Source: a virus. Taken from it: a stretch of 39,271 nt of DNA. Positions 23,678 through 30,961 of this stretch are shown here, one piece after another (positions within the stretch are counted from its first letter, which is position 1; every line of letters begins with the position of its first letter). The position numbers were made by a program, and so were the translations under genes. The notes under the pieces were generated by a model. It saw only the letters and a program-made list of their open reading frames with translations. It was not told where the DNA came from and searched no databases. The DNA is taken from IMG/VR virus record IMGVR_UViG_3300046660_000411, positions 1-39,271 of that record; one strand, written 5' to 3'.

Positions 23678-24055
23678 ATAGGGCAAGGGGGTCGGACCTC
23701 GACGTCGCGCGCCGCGCTTGCCCCCGCGCCTCGCCTGCCCGCTTTTTGGATTAGTTCGGGTGCAGTCGCCACGCCGGCGTTGCGAAGGGACCACGCCTAG
23801 AGCCGGTGTAGGGGGCGCAGGATGCGCTACGGTGCAGTTCGGTGCGCCGGATATCCCGTTCTTGCCCTGACGGGCCGCAGGCGGCGCCCTGGCGGCAAAA
23901 ACGGCGCACTTCGTGCTCTTCCCCCCTCGACAGCCCATCGGGGCGGCGCAAGCCGCCACGACCGACCGCCGGGTCTTGGCGATCGGGTCGAAGGGTTCGG
24001 ACCCTTGCGGATGGGGGGAACAATCAAATCAAGCGCACGGCGCAGCCGTTCCTTA
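23678..24055. other. Intergenic region between the SOS operon and the winged-helix gene
   Basis: I see no gene here. The region contains hairpins: GGCGGC-GCAA-GCCGCC at 23942-23957 and AAGGGT-TCGG-ACCCTT at 23991-24006. These could end transcription leaving the winged-helix gene on the minus strand. The right part is A/T-richer. Short frames here overlap one another and look like shadows. Confidence 0.4.
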
Positions 24056-24787
24056 TTATTTGACCTCTCGATCGGGATTGCGACCAGCCGTTGGACTCGC
24101 GGCTCCCCTATTAGAGACCCCTCGGCTCAACGAGCGAAGCGCCGCCGCCAATGGGCCTTCGTCGACGTGGTAGCCGACGCGCTCGTCGGATGTCGCAGCG
24201 GCCAGCATGGCCGCCACGTCGGCGCGTTGCGCGTTCGCATGGGCGACGGCATCGTCGGGGACAGGATTGCCCTTCACAGCCGCCCTGACTCGATCCAGCG
24301 CCCATTTCGGCAGCTTGAACCAATAGGCGTTGGTGTCCTGCTCGACGATGGGGCCGCCGGGTTCCGGGTCCTCGACCGGCCTGGTGCGCCGGAACCAATC
24401 GATAAAGCCGTGAGCCTTGAGTCGCTTCAACGCCGAGACGACGGTCTGCTTGGAGATGCGCAGCTTGCGCGCGATCGTTTCGAGCGCGGGATCCAGGCGG
24501 CCGGTGCGGAAGCACCGCATACCCATCAACTCGTCGGCGATTTCGATTGCCACGCGGCCGAGCGGCCCCATGGGTTTGCCCGGCACCTTGTGCTGCCGAT
24601 CATATTCGCGAAGGGCGCGCAGACGCTCGCGGCGCTCGGCCGCGCTAAACCGATTGGCTGTTCGCCATTGCTCCAGCTCTCGCTCGCCGGCGTGCCGGCT
24701 GTTGCGTCGAACTGGCGCGCCGGTCCGGCGAGCTGCTTGGGTGCCCGCGATGCCGGCGGCCAGTTGGCCAATGCCGACCGCACTCAC
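24056..24787 (-). CDS. Winged-helix DNA-binding protein, possible replication protein
   Basis: This 243-aa protein has a helix-turn-helix at about residues 97-130: LDPALETIARKLRISKQTVV followed by SALKRLKAHGFIDWFRR. QDTNAYWFKLP comes next, a pattern shared by a group of alphaproteobacterial plasmid and prophage DNA-binding proteins. The start GTG 24787 is uncertain, and the first 60 residues are basic. The gene follows integrase after 16 bp on the same strand. No P2 gpA-like initiator exists elsewhere in the genome, so this is the main candidate for replication initiation or its control. That role is inference. Confidence 0.65.
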   Translation of the reverse strand: MSAVGIGQLAAGIAGTQAARRTGAPVRRNSRHAGERELEQWRTANRFSAAERRERLRALREYDRQHKVPGKPMGPLGRVAIEIADELMGMRCFRTGRLDPALETIARKLRISKQTVVSALKRLKAHGFIDWFRRTRPVEDPEPGGPIVEQDTNAYWFKLPKWALDRVRAAVKGNPVPDDAVAHANAQRADVAAMLAAATSDERVGYHVDEGPLAAALRSLSRGVSNRGAASPTAGRNPDREVK

Positions 24788-24803
24788 AGGGCACCGCCGG
24801 CGA

Positions 24804-26063
24804 TCAGCGTGGCGGTTTGGCGGCGAGCAGCGTCTCGGGTTCCGGCAGGCCGTCGGTCAACCGGTCGGCCCAATCCTGCGCGAGCTCGCGCCGGCGCTTC
24901 ATGTACGCCGCGCGGTTGTAGGTCGCCTCGGTGCCCTTGGGCACGTGTGCCAGCATCAGGTCGATGATGGCGCGATCGCCGTCGCGTTCGTTCTCCTCCG
25001 CGATTTCGTTCGTGATCGTCGAGAAGGTCGACCGCCAACCGTGGGGGACGTGAATCCCCTGGTAGCCCGCATCTCGGTACAGCTTGCTCAAGGTGTTGTC
25101 GCTGATGGGCGTATTGCCATCCTTCACCCCCCGAAAGAGGTATTTGCTCCCGGCCGACCAGGCCATTGCCACCTTCACCGTCTCGACCGCCTGCCGCGAC
25201 AGCGGAATGACGAACTCCATGGCCAAGTCCGACTTCAGGACGGCCGTCAACTTCATTTTCGCAGGGGGCACCCGCCAGAGCGGCAAGTCGCCGTCCAGAT
25301 CCTCGAACTCGTGCCGCTCGGCGAAGCGCAGCACGCCCGATCGGGCGACGGTCAGTGCCAACAGCCGCGACGCGAGGCGGGTAAGCGGATAGCCGGCTTG
25401 CTGCTCGACCCCGACCAGGACCGCCCGCGCCGCCTCGATCGTCCGCACGGCCGGGAAGCGGCCCTTGCGCGGCCGGCCGATCGCTTTGCGCGTTACCGCA
25501 GCCGGGTCCGTCGTTGCCTGATGGCTGGCGATCGCCCGCGCATACACGTCCGAAAGCTTCGATCGCAGACGGTGCGCCGTCTCCCGCGCGCCGCGCTTCT
25601 CCACGGCCTTCAGCACTTCGAGAATTTCCGGCGTCGTGATACCGTCGATCCGACGTGCCCCGAGCTTGGGAAATATGTCGTTCTCGAACTGCCGCAGCAC
25701 CAGCGCGGAATATTCCGGCGACCATCGGTGCGATTGTTCGGCCACATAGCCCTTGACCTGCGCACGCAGGGTTAGCTCGTCGGTCGGTACCGCCGCGGCC
25801 ATGCGCTTCGCACGCTCGGCCGCAGGATCCTTGCCCTGCGCCAATTCCTGCGCCGCCAAGCTGCGCTCGGCCCTGGCCTCCGCGATCGTCATTTCCGGGT
25901 ACGATCCGAAGACCAGCCGCTTTTCCTTCTTCGCGAAGCGGTACTTCCACCGCCACGATTTGAAGCCGGTCGTCGTGACGAAGAGATACAGCCCGTTCTG
26001 GTCGGCGAGCTTGTAATCCTTGTCCCGGGCCTTCGCTTTCCTGCAGGCCAGATCGGTCAGCAT
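24804..26063 (-). CDS. int: Tyrosine integrase, P4 type
   Basis: This 419-aa integrase has the N-terminal DUF4102 arm-binding domain (MLTDLACRKAKARDKDYKLA, then GLYLFV and WRWKYRF). The catalytic residues are R241 (ARSGVLRFAE), H341-x-x-R344 (HGWRSTF), H373 and Y387 (TYNRAAYMKR). It would recombine attP with a host site, usually a tRNA gene for this family. The start ATG 26063 gives a standard N-terminus. Upstream in-frame codons run through TGCCCCC repeats that are likely binding sites. It is expressed from the early strand. Confidence 0.93.
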   Translation of the reverse strand: MLTDLACRKAKARDKDYKLADQNGLYLFVTTTGFKSWRWKYRFAKKEKRLVFGSYPEMTIAEARAERSLAAQELAQGKDPAAERAKRMAAAVPTDELTLRAQVKGYVAEQSHRWSPEYSALVLRQFENDIFPKLGARRIDGITTPEILEVLKAVEKRGARETAHRLRSKLSDVYARAIASHQATTDPAAVTRKAIGRPRKGRFPAVRTIEAARAVLVGVEQQAGYPLTRLASRLLALTVARSGVLRFAERHEFEDLDGDLPLWRVPPAKMKLTAVLKSDLAMEFVIPLSRQAVETVKVAMAWSAGSKYLFRGVKDGNTPISDNTLSKLYRDAGYQGIHVPHGWRSTFSTITNEIAEENERDGDRAIIDLMLAHVPKGTEATYNRAAYMKRRRELAQDWADRLTDGLPEPETLLAAKPPR

Positions 26064-26067
26064 ACGA

Positions 26068-26320
26068 TGCCCCCACCGGTTTCGCCGATGCCCCCGTGCG
26101 TGCCCCCGAATCGGGGGCGCTCTCGTGAGCATCTATAGAACACAATGAGACAACCGGGCCGCATGAAAGCAAGAGAAAACGGCGACTTGTCAGCGTCTGT
26201 GAGACAATGTGAGAAGTCGTGATGGTGGACAGGGCTGCCATCGAACTACACATCTTAAACCCCCGAAATACAAAGAAATATGTGACTGATGATTGACTGG
26301 GTGCCCCCAAGGATGCCCCC
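26068..26320. other. Probable attP region with integrase arm-type repeats
   Basis: TGCCCCC occurs at 26068, 26089, 26101, 26302 and 26314. That is three copies next to the int start and two about 200 bp away. Between them TGAGACAA occurs at 26146 and 26200. GGGGGCA direct repeats upstream of P4-type integrases are familiar, and two clusters around a core fit an attP. The core is not identifiable from the phage alone. No gene is visible here. Confidence 0.6.
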
Positions 26321-26332
26321 GCATTCGTGCGC

Positions 26333-26512
26333 TTATGCGGCGTTTCGGACTGCGTTGCGGGCGGCGAGCCAGGCTTGGATTTCGGCCTCGCGCCAGCCTA
26401 CGCAGCGCTCGGTCAACGGCACCTGGCGCGGGAACCGCTCGGCCTGCATTTCGCGGTAGATCGTCGGCCGACTGAGCCCGGTCGACGCGATGACGTCGTT
26501 GATCCGCAGCAT
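26333..26512 (-). CDS. AlpA-family regulator/excisionase-like
   Basis: This 59-aa protein starts MLRINDVIASTGLSRPTIYR and contains FPRQVPLTERCVGWREAEIQ, the signature of AlpA/Xis-like winged helix proteins that control integrase and excision. ATG 26512 has GGAAGG 5 nt upstream. An upstream ATG at 26578 is possible but adds a non-family extension. It lies on the far side of the attP region from int, the usual place for a directionality factor. Confidence 0.85.
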   Translation of the reverse strand: MLRINDVIASTGLSRPTIYREMQAERFPRQVPLTERCVGWREAEIQAWLAARNAVRNAA

Positions 26513-26579
26513 TCGCCCTTCCGAACACGGCGTCCCTAGGGCCTTCGCGCTGGCGAGAGTGGATGATTGACGGGACATT

Positions 26580-26924
26580 CTACGGGCGCTCCGAGCGGGC
26601 CGCCGAGGCGGCGTTAAAGGTCGTTGTGGGTTGATGGTGACCAGCGGGCGCAAGCCGCAGATCAGCGTGCGGGACGGACGCGTTGTCGAGGTGTAGAGTG
26701 CTGTAAGCGGCTGCATTACAACTCGGGCCTGCGCCCGATCGCCGTCCGGTCGCGCGATCCTCTTCGCGTAACAGGGACTCTAGGCGCAGGCTCTCGGCAT
26801 CGGTCAGCGCACGCGTCCGGCTAAGCGCGATTAAGTCAGCGAGGGTCGCGCCTGCGCGCATCGTCTCAGCGACGGTGCGATGGGGGAAGGGGAAGGACCC
26901 GCAGGCTGGCAGAGGACGCATCAT
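26580..26924 (-). CDS. Hypothetical protein after the second methyltransferase
   Basis: This 114-aa protein has a central helical part, SRTRALTDAESLRLESLLRE, and a low-complexity C-terminus. ATG 26924 overlaps the methyltransferase stop as ATGA. An Ogr-like palindrome (26702-26720) lies within the C-terminal half. No family recognised. The C-terminal half may not be conserved. Confidence 0.5.
   Translation of the reverse strand: MMRPLPACGSFPFPHRTVAETMRAGATLADLIALSRTRALTDAESLRLESLLREEDRATGRRSGAGPSCNAAAYSTLHLDNASVPHADLRLAPAGHHQPTTTFNAASAARSERP
26702..26720. promoter_or_regulatory. Fourth Ogr-like palindrome, inside an early gene
   Basis: TGTAA-N9-TTACA, preceded by GC like the late sites but followed by AC instead of GC. 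It lies inside the 26580-26924 gene, about 200 bp upstream of the AlpA-like gene on the minus strand. It could be a real activator site or chance. Confidence 0.4.
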
Positions 26925-27619
26925 GCAGCCTGCGCCTGGTCGATCGTCGCGACGGCGCCGCGGATCCGCTCCACGGCGATGTCGAAATAGCGCGGGTTCT
27001 TCTCGATGCCGGTGAAGCGCTTGCCGGCGCGGATGGCGGCAACGCCGGTCGAGCCGGTGCCCATGAACGGGTCGCACACCGTCTCGCCAGCCGCATTGCC
27101 GATGATCTTGGCCATGAGGGCGTCAGGCTTGGTGGTCGGGTGCCCGAAGCGCGCGGCGCCGCGCGGCCGATCGATCCTGCTGACGCGCTTCAGCTCGCCG
27201 AGCGTCCCGCACGGATGATAGCCGCGGTTCCACGCGTGGACATAGAACTCGACGTCGGGCCGATAGTGCTTGTTCGCGACCGGTTGGGGATTCGTCTTCT
27301 GCCAGACGCAAAGCGCGTGCCGGTGAAACTGGCCCTGCACCAGGGACAGCAGCTCGGCGAGTTGGTCATTGTGAGCGAACACGACCGCCGCGCCGCACAG
27401 GAGCGGGTTGACGATCGACATGTCGAAACCGCGATGGAGACCATCTTCGAGGAGGCGGTCCATCGTTGGGCGATCCCTGCGGTATCGACCGCCACCCTGA
27501 GCACGAAATAGGTAGGGAGGATCGGTCGCGTCCACGTCGTGGAACCCGAGGGTGGGGCGCAACTCGTAGGCGTCGCCCAGGTAGAGGGTCGCCGGGCCGA
27601 TCCGGACAAACGTCGTCAT
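26921..27619 (-). CDS. Beta-class DNA methyltransferase (N6A/N4C)
   Basis: This is a 232-aa site-specific DNA methyltransferase. Catalytic DPPY (33-36) comes first, HPTTKP is at 160-165, and the AdoMet motif DPFMGTGSTGVAA (183-195) comes last. That order is the beta class, as in CcrM-like enzymes without the extra C-terminal domain. The target sequence is unknown. ATG 27619 overlaps the stop of the preceding 42-aa gene as ATGA. It is expressed with the early operon, unlike the dam gene in the late region. Confidence 0.88.
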   Translation of the reverse strand: MTTFVRIGPATLYLGDAYELRPTLGFHDVDATDPPYLFRAQGGGRYRRDRPTMDRLLEDGLHRGFDMSIVNPLLCGAAVVFAHNDQLAELLSLVQGQFHRHALCVWQKTNPQPVANKHYRPDVEFYVHAWNRGYHPCGTLGELKRVSRIDRPRGAARFGHPTTKPDALMAKIIGNAAGETVCDPFMGTGSTGVAAIRAGKRFTGIEKNPRYFDIAVERIRGAVATIDQAQAA

Positions 27620-27744
27620 CGCGCGTCTCTTCGGCCGAAGGGGACGGTGTCGACGCGCCGATGAAACGGAGCCGGGTGCCGGATTTTGGAGCGCGGCCAT
27701 CCCGAGGGCAAAATTAGGGGGAACAGTCTGCGGATTTCTGCCAT
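27616..27744 (-). CDS. Small basic protein upstream of the methyltransferase (42 aa)
   Basis: The product begins MAEIRRLFPLILPSGWPRS and is rich in arginine, proline and histidine. A clear GGAGG lies 8 nt before ATG 27744. The stop overlaps the methyltransferase start. A 16-codon frame (27744-27794) precedes it with TGATG at both ends, so a chain of overlapping short frames links the 85-aa gene to the methyltransferase. It may be a coupling device more than a functional protein. Confidence 0.5.
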   Translation of the reverse strand: MAEIRRLFPLILPSGWPRSKIRHPAPFHRRVDTVPFGRRDAR

Positions 27745-27793
27745 CAGGCGGCCTCCATCGAATGGAAGGGCCAGCCGAGCGCGATCGAGGCCA

Positions 27794-28051
27794 TCAACGG
27801 CGCGCCTCTGACCGGCTGGCGCAGGGCGGCGACACCCACAGGGCGTTGGCCAACAGCGCGCTACGCTGCACGGCAGGAAGCCAGCCCAAACCCTCAAGCG
27901 TCCTGGCGAGCGTCGCGTGTCCCGGGACGCCCTCCCCGAACGCGGCGCGCAGGCCATCGCGGACCGCTCCGAGGGTGACTTGCGGTCTGCCCGTGACGAC
28001 AACCGCGACGCCGGCGCGCAGGGCGGCAAGATATTCGGCACGCGTCTTCAT
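27794..28051 (-). CDS. Hypothetical protein after the GapR-FtsK fusion
   Basis: This 85-aa protein starts [40 protein letters not shown] resembles a small helical DNA-binding or regulatory fold. ATG 28051 overlaps the fusion's stop as ATGA. No function known. Confidence 0.6.
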   Translation of the reverse strand: MKTRAEYLAALRAGVAVVVTGRPQVTLGAVRDGLRAAFGEGVPGHATLARTLEGLGWLPAVQRSALLANALWVSPPCASRSEARR

Positions 28052-28713
28052 GCCGGCGCCTGGTCGTGCCGGGGCGCCATGACAGCTCGCTTGCCGGTCC
28101 CGTCGGGCTTGGAGACGATCCGCTCGCGCTCCATGAGTTCGATCAGGCGCGCGGCCGAGTTGTAGCCCAGTCGCAGCTGGCGCTGCAGCCACGACGTCGA
28201 CGCCTTGCCCTCCGAGCGGACCAGCTTGACGGCTCGATCGTAGAGATCTTCGTCCGTCGTGTCCTCGCGGGCTTCGGCGAGCTGGCGCAAGCCCGACATA
28301 GGCAGAACGAGGTTGCCATCGATGATCGTCCCGCCGGCCTCCTGGATCTGCGCGGCGAGCTGCGAGACATCGAGTCCGGTATTGGTGGCGTCGATCGCTT
28401 GCTCGAGCGGGGTCGGCTCCATCATCGAGCCGAGAGGGGTGCTGGCGAAATCCATGCCGAGGGCGTGGAGATAGGTGTCGAGGATCGCCTCCTCTTCCTG
28501 ATACTCCTCCCGCTTCTTCTTCCGGATCGCCATGATCCGCTTGGCGGCCTTCACATCGTAGCCGCGGCTTTTGGCCTCCGCCCAGACGTCCTTGAGGTCG
28601 TCGGCGATGCCCTTTTTTTCTTCCTCCAGACGCTCCGCGCGCTCGATCAACAACCTGAGCTCATCGGCCGCTACGCGCCCTCCGCCGATGCCTTCGCCAC
28701 GTTCTTCAACCAC
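28048..28713 (-). CDS. GapR (DUF2312) - FtsK gamma domain fusion protein
   Basis: This 221-aa protein joins two DNA-binding modules. Residues 13-87 match GapR/DUF2312, the alphaproteobacterial nucleoid protein that binds overtwisted DNA ahead of replication and helps gyrase. Key segments are [19 protein letters not shown] and [16 protein letters not shown]. Residues 154-212 match the FtsK gamma winged helix, which in FtsK reads KOPS sequences and activates Xer[36 protein letters not shown] linker of about 65 residues separates them. GTG 28713 has GGGAG upstream. It sits in the early operon between Ogr and the methyltransferase, and suggests a role in phage DNA topology, replication or resolution. 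The fusion is what I see; the role is inference. Confidence 0.85.
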   Translation of the reverse strand: MVEERGEGIGGGRVAADELRLLIERAERLEEEKKGIADDLKDVWAEAKSRGYDVKAAKRIMAIRKKKREEYQEEEAILDTYLHALGMDFASTPLGSMMEPTPLEQAIDATNTGLDVSQLAAQIQEAGGTIIDGNLVLPMSGLRQLAEAREDTTDEDLYDRAVKLVRSEGKASTSWLQRQLRLGYNSAARLIELMERERIVSKPDGTGKRAVMAPRHDQAPA

Positions 28714-28728
28714 GGGTCACTCTCCCTT

Positions 28729-29214
28729 TCAGTAGCCAAAAATGCAGAGGATGCCGGGGCCGCAGGTGACGCGGTCGACGGCAAGGATGAGCGCCAGACC
28801 AAGGGTGATTGCCGCCCAGGTCACGCGCGAGAAGCGGCGTAGGAGTGCGTCCCCTGGCCAAGGATGCGAACAGCGTCCGCAGCCGCAATCCTCGGGATGA
28901 TAGGGGTCGGCGTCCGACGCTGATGGTGTCAAAGGCATGGGAACAGCTCCTTTCAGGCGCCGGAACAGCCAGCGTTGGAGGGTCGGAGCGACGCTCATTG
29001 GCGACCGCTCCCGAAATGCATGACGAGTGCCTCGGAGGCGCCAGCGGCGCGGAGAATGTGGAGCCCCCTCGGTCAGCAGGATTCCCGCTTGGCCGACGGA
29101 TGCGTCATAAGGGACGTTCACGTGGTCGACGTTGTCGGGTGCTGCAGCGACGATGCGCGCCAGGTCGTCGAGTTGGGATCGGCGATCAACGGACAGGCGA
29201 AAAACTCCGGGCAA
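28729..29214 (-). CDS. Hypothetical protein with C-terminal membrane helix; start uncertain
   Basis: This is an open frame of 161 codons from TTG 29214. The best-supported start is ATG 28938, with AAAGGAG 8 nt upstream. That gives a 69-aa protein with CGCGRCSHPWPGD followed by one membrane helix (WAAITLGLALILAV) and CGPGILCIFGY. ATG 28998 is also possible. If TTG is used, the N-terminal 90 residues (LSVDRRSQLDDLARIVAAA) would form a separate soluble domain. Only the C-terminal 69 residues are reasonably secure. Confidence 0.5.
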   Translation of the reverse strand: MPGVFRLSVDRRSQLDDLARIVAAAPDNVDHVNVPYDASVGQAGILLTEGAPHSPRRWRLRGTRHAFRERSPMSVAPTLQRWLFRRLKGAVPMPLTPSASDADPYHPEDCGCGRCSHPWPGDALLRRFSRVTWAAITLGLALILAVDRVTCGPGILCIFGY

Positions 29215-29289
29215 ACTTGAGTGCTCCCGCCAACAGGGGTCGGCGCGGGGCTTGGATCAGGTCAGGAAAGGCGCCCGAGCGCGCGAACG

Positions 29290-29613
29290 TCAGCCGGTGA
29301 CTAGACCGGCCTCGTGATCGTCATTTGCCGGCCGCGGCACCTCCGGGCCGCTCATATCGTTTGCCGCCGGCGGGAAGTCGTCGTTGGCGACGCGCCGCGG
29401 CGGAGCCTTCCGCAGCGTGATCGCCGGGTTTGGCATCGCGCTGGGCGAGATTTGGTGGGTAATCGACAGATCGGCGCCGAACGTGGCGCCGCATTCAGGA
29501 TTGACGCATTGCAGCTGCATCTGGCGAACGAGCGGCGTCATGGACCGGCTATGCCGAATCCCCGTCGCTTGTCCGCAGTGCGGGCAGGCAATGCCGTGCG
29601 GTCTGCGGCTCAT
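29290..29613 (-). CDS. ogr: Ogr/Delta-type late transcription activator
   Basis: This is a zinc-finger activator of the P2 Ogr family. C10-x2-C13-x22-C36-x4-C41, with CVNPECGATF, closely follows the Ogr pattern C-x2-C-x22-C-x4-C and CQNVNCSATF. Ogr binds upstream of P2 late promoters and contacts the RNA polymerase alpha subunit. This protein is 107 aa against 72 in P2; the extra length is a proline- and asparagine-rich tail. ATG 29613 overlaps the preceding stop as ATGA. The palindromes at 1454, 8543 and 15503 are its probable targets. In P2, ogr lies after D at the end of the late region; here it is inside the early operon. Confidence 0.92.
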   Translation of the reverse strand: MSRRPHGIACPHCGQATGIRHSRSMTPLVRQMQLQCVNPECGATFGADLSITHQISPSAMPNPAITLRKAPPRRVANDDFPPAANDMSGPEVPRPANDDHEAGLVTG

Positions 29614-30143
29614 GCCTTATCCCCCCCTGGGGACGTACCCTCCCGCAAAACGCCATCGGGCCCCGCGCCTTCGGTCAGGTGCGGGAGGGTTCCTTTGAGC
29701 TCTTCGATCGCCTCGAGGACTTCCTTGGTCGCCCTGGCGCGCTCAGCGCCGGTCGCCCCTGGAAGGAGGGCCGCGACCAACGCATCATGCGCCTCGCCGC
29801 CCTCGCGGATCGCGGCGCGCGTCCGGCGCGCCAGCTCCAAATTGCAGGCCAATCGCTCGGTGATCGCGAGATCGAGCAGATATTGGTATGTGTCGAACAG
29901 GGGGAAGCCGTCGCCCCCGGCCTTTTGAAATTCGATGTCGAGAGTGACCGAGCAATCTAGCGGGATCTGCTCGGGCGTGTCGGGATCGCCCCAATTGCGC
30001 ACCGTGCGCTCTGATCGCGGCTTAAGCTCGCCATGGTCGAGACGCGGGCATAGCTCGCCCATGCGCTTCCACGCACCGGGAATCTGCCCCGCGATGCGCG
30101 CGAGCGCCGCGTCGATCGTCAGGGGGGCGTGAGCCTTGGTCAT
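29610..30143 (-). CDS. CII-like/early regulatory protein
   Basis: This 177-aa protein has a central segment, RSERTVRNWGDPDTPEQIPL, resembling the helix-turn-helix of phage CII-like (CP76) regulators. A helical region (YQYLLDLAITERLACNLELA) and an acidic, glycine-rich tail follow. ATG 30143 overlaps the membrane protein's stop, and its own stop overlaps ogr. In related phages such proteins control early genes or establish lysogeny. The family assignment is moderate. Confidence 0.6.
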   Translation of the reverse strand: MTKAHAPLTIDAALARIAGQIPGAWKRMGELCPRLDHGELKPRSERTVRNWGDPDTPEQIPLDCSVTLDIEFQKAGGDGFPLFDTYQYLLDLAITERLACNLELARRTRAAIREGGEAHDALVAALLPGATGAERARATKEVLEAIEELKGTLPHLTEGAGPDGVLREGTSPGGDKA

Positions 30144-30340
30144 ACCGTCAAACGCCAGCCGCCGATTACGACGCAGAGCAAGCCGACCGCGAAGAGCCCG
30201 CAGCCGAAACGAACAGTTGCGATGCCATCGTTGGGCACGCGTGACATGCCGCCGGCGAAGGCGGTGACGCCCCCAATCGCCATGGCAAGGATGCCGAGGA
30301 TCGCGCAGATTATCGCTGAGATGTCGCCTAAGGTCGCCAC
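30140..30340 (-). CDS. Small two-helix membrane protein
   Basis: This 66-aa protein has two membrane helices (about residues 8-30, ISAIICAILGILAMAIGGVT, and 44-62, GCGLFAVGLLCVVIGG). It is coupled to the next gene by ATGA. It could act in lysis control or exclusion; I recognise no family. Confidence 0.65.
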   Translation of the reverse strand: MATLGDISAIICAILGILAMAIGGVTAFAGGMSRVPNDGIATVRFGCGLFAVGLLCVVIGGWRLTV

Positions 30341-30366
30341 GCGCGGGCTCCCTGGCCTGCAAAATG

Positions 30367-30397
30367 GGGCGCCGATCGCAAGTGACGATCGGCGCCC
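30367..30397 (-). terminator. Strong hairpin between cro-like gene and the early operon
   Basis: A perfect 12-bp stem (GGGCGCCGATCG with its complement) closes a 7-nt loop. In the minus direction CCATTTTG follows. It lies downstream of the cro-like gene and before the membrane-protein gene, so it may attenuate early transcription or end a short cro transcript. The rest of 30341-30542 holds no gene that I trust. Confidence 0.6.
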
Positions 30398-30542
30398 AGG
30401 CTACCATGGGAGGATCGCAGACGAGGTTCACGCGCGCCATTGAAACTTCCCAGGCACCCCTGGAAGTGGATGGTGCGAGCGGCACGCGCGGTTCCGCCGG
30501 TCTGCGAGCGGACGGAGGGGGGAAAGGGGGATGACAAGTGCG

Positions 30543-30878
30543 TCACGCGATAGCCGCCGTTGCCGTTTGTGGACTGCGAATGCGACGGCGCCGGGCCTGT
30601 TTCGGCCGCCGGTTACGGGCGACGATGTCGGCGAGCGCCTCGATCTTGGCGCGGACGGGCACTTTGAAGAAGTCGGGTCGGAAATAGTAATCCGGGATGC
30701 CCGTCTCCTTAGCGATGGCCGGAACGTGCTCTATCGGCACCTGCTTTGTGGTTTGAAACCACTTCCAGACGGCCGCTTGCGAAAGCCCCGCCATGTCGGC
30801 GAGGGCCGTCTGCGTACGCGCGATCTCGAGTGCCGCGCAAAGGGCCTCATAGCGCGTTGGAATTGTTTCTGTGTCCAT
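30543..30878 (-). CDS. Cro/YdaS-like early repressor
   Basis: This 111-aa protein has a helix-turn-helix at residues 21-45 (TQTALADMAGLSQAAVWKWF). IPDYYFRPDFF follows and the C-terminus is basic, like YdaS/Cro proteins of lambdoid and P2-like phages. It is the first gene of the leftward early operon and divergent from the CI-like repressor. It probably represses the repressor gene to commit to lytic growth. Confidence 0.82.
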   Translation of the reverse strand: MDTETIPTRYEALCAALEIARTQTALADMAGLSQAAVWKWFQTTKQVPIEHVPAIAKETGIPDYYFRPDFFKVPVRAKIEALADIVARNRRPKQARRRRIRSPQTATAAIA

Positions 30879-30885
30879 GCCGCGA

Positions 30886-30941
30886 GCTACAACCAGCGTT
30901 GTAACTCTGTCAACCCGTATTCGTGCAGTGTAAATTACAAC
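30886..30941. promoter_or_regulatory. Lysis-lysogeny switch: early promoter and operators
   Basis: A consensus -35 TTGACA (minus strand, 30913-30908) is followed after 16 nt by TGTAGC (30891-30886) for the cro-like gene. The palindrome TACAAC-CAGC-GTTGTA (30888-30903) covers the spacer and -10. A second palindrome, TGTAAATTACA followed by AC (30929-30941), shares the half-site and lies nearer the repressor start. The two are likely operators for the repressor pair. Confidence 0.7.
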
Positions 30942-30961
30942 CTAGGTTTTAGGTGTTCGGT

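Noticed and set aside
26108-26301. tRNA gene or tRNA 3' end in the attP interval
   Set aside because: I saw no T-loop or acceptor-stem sequence there, nor elsewhere in the window.
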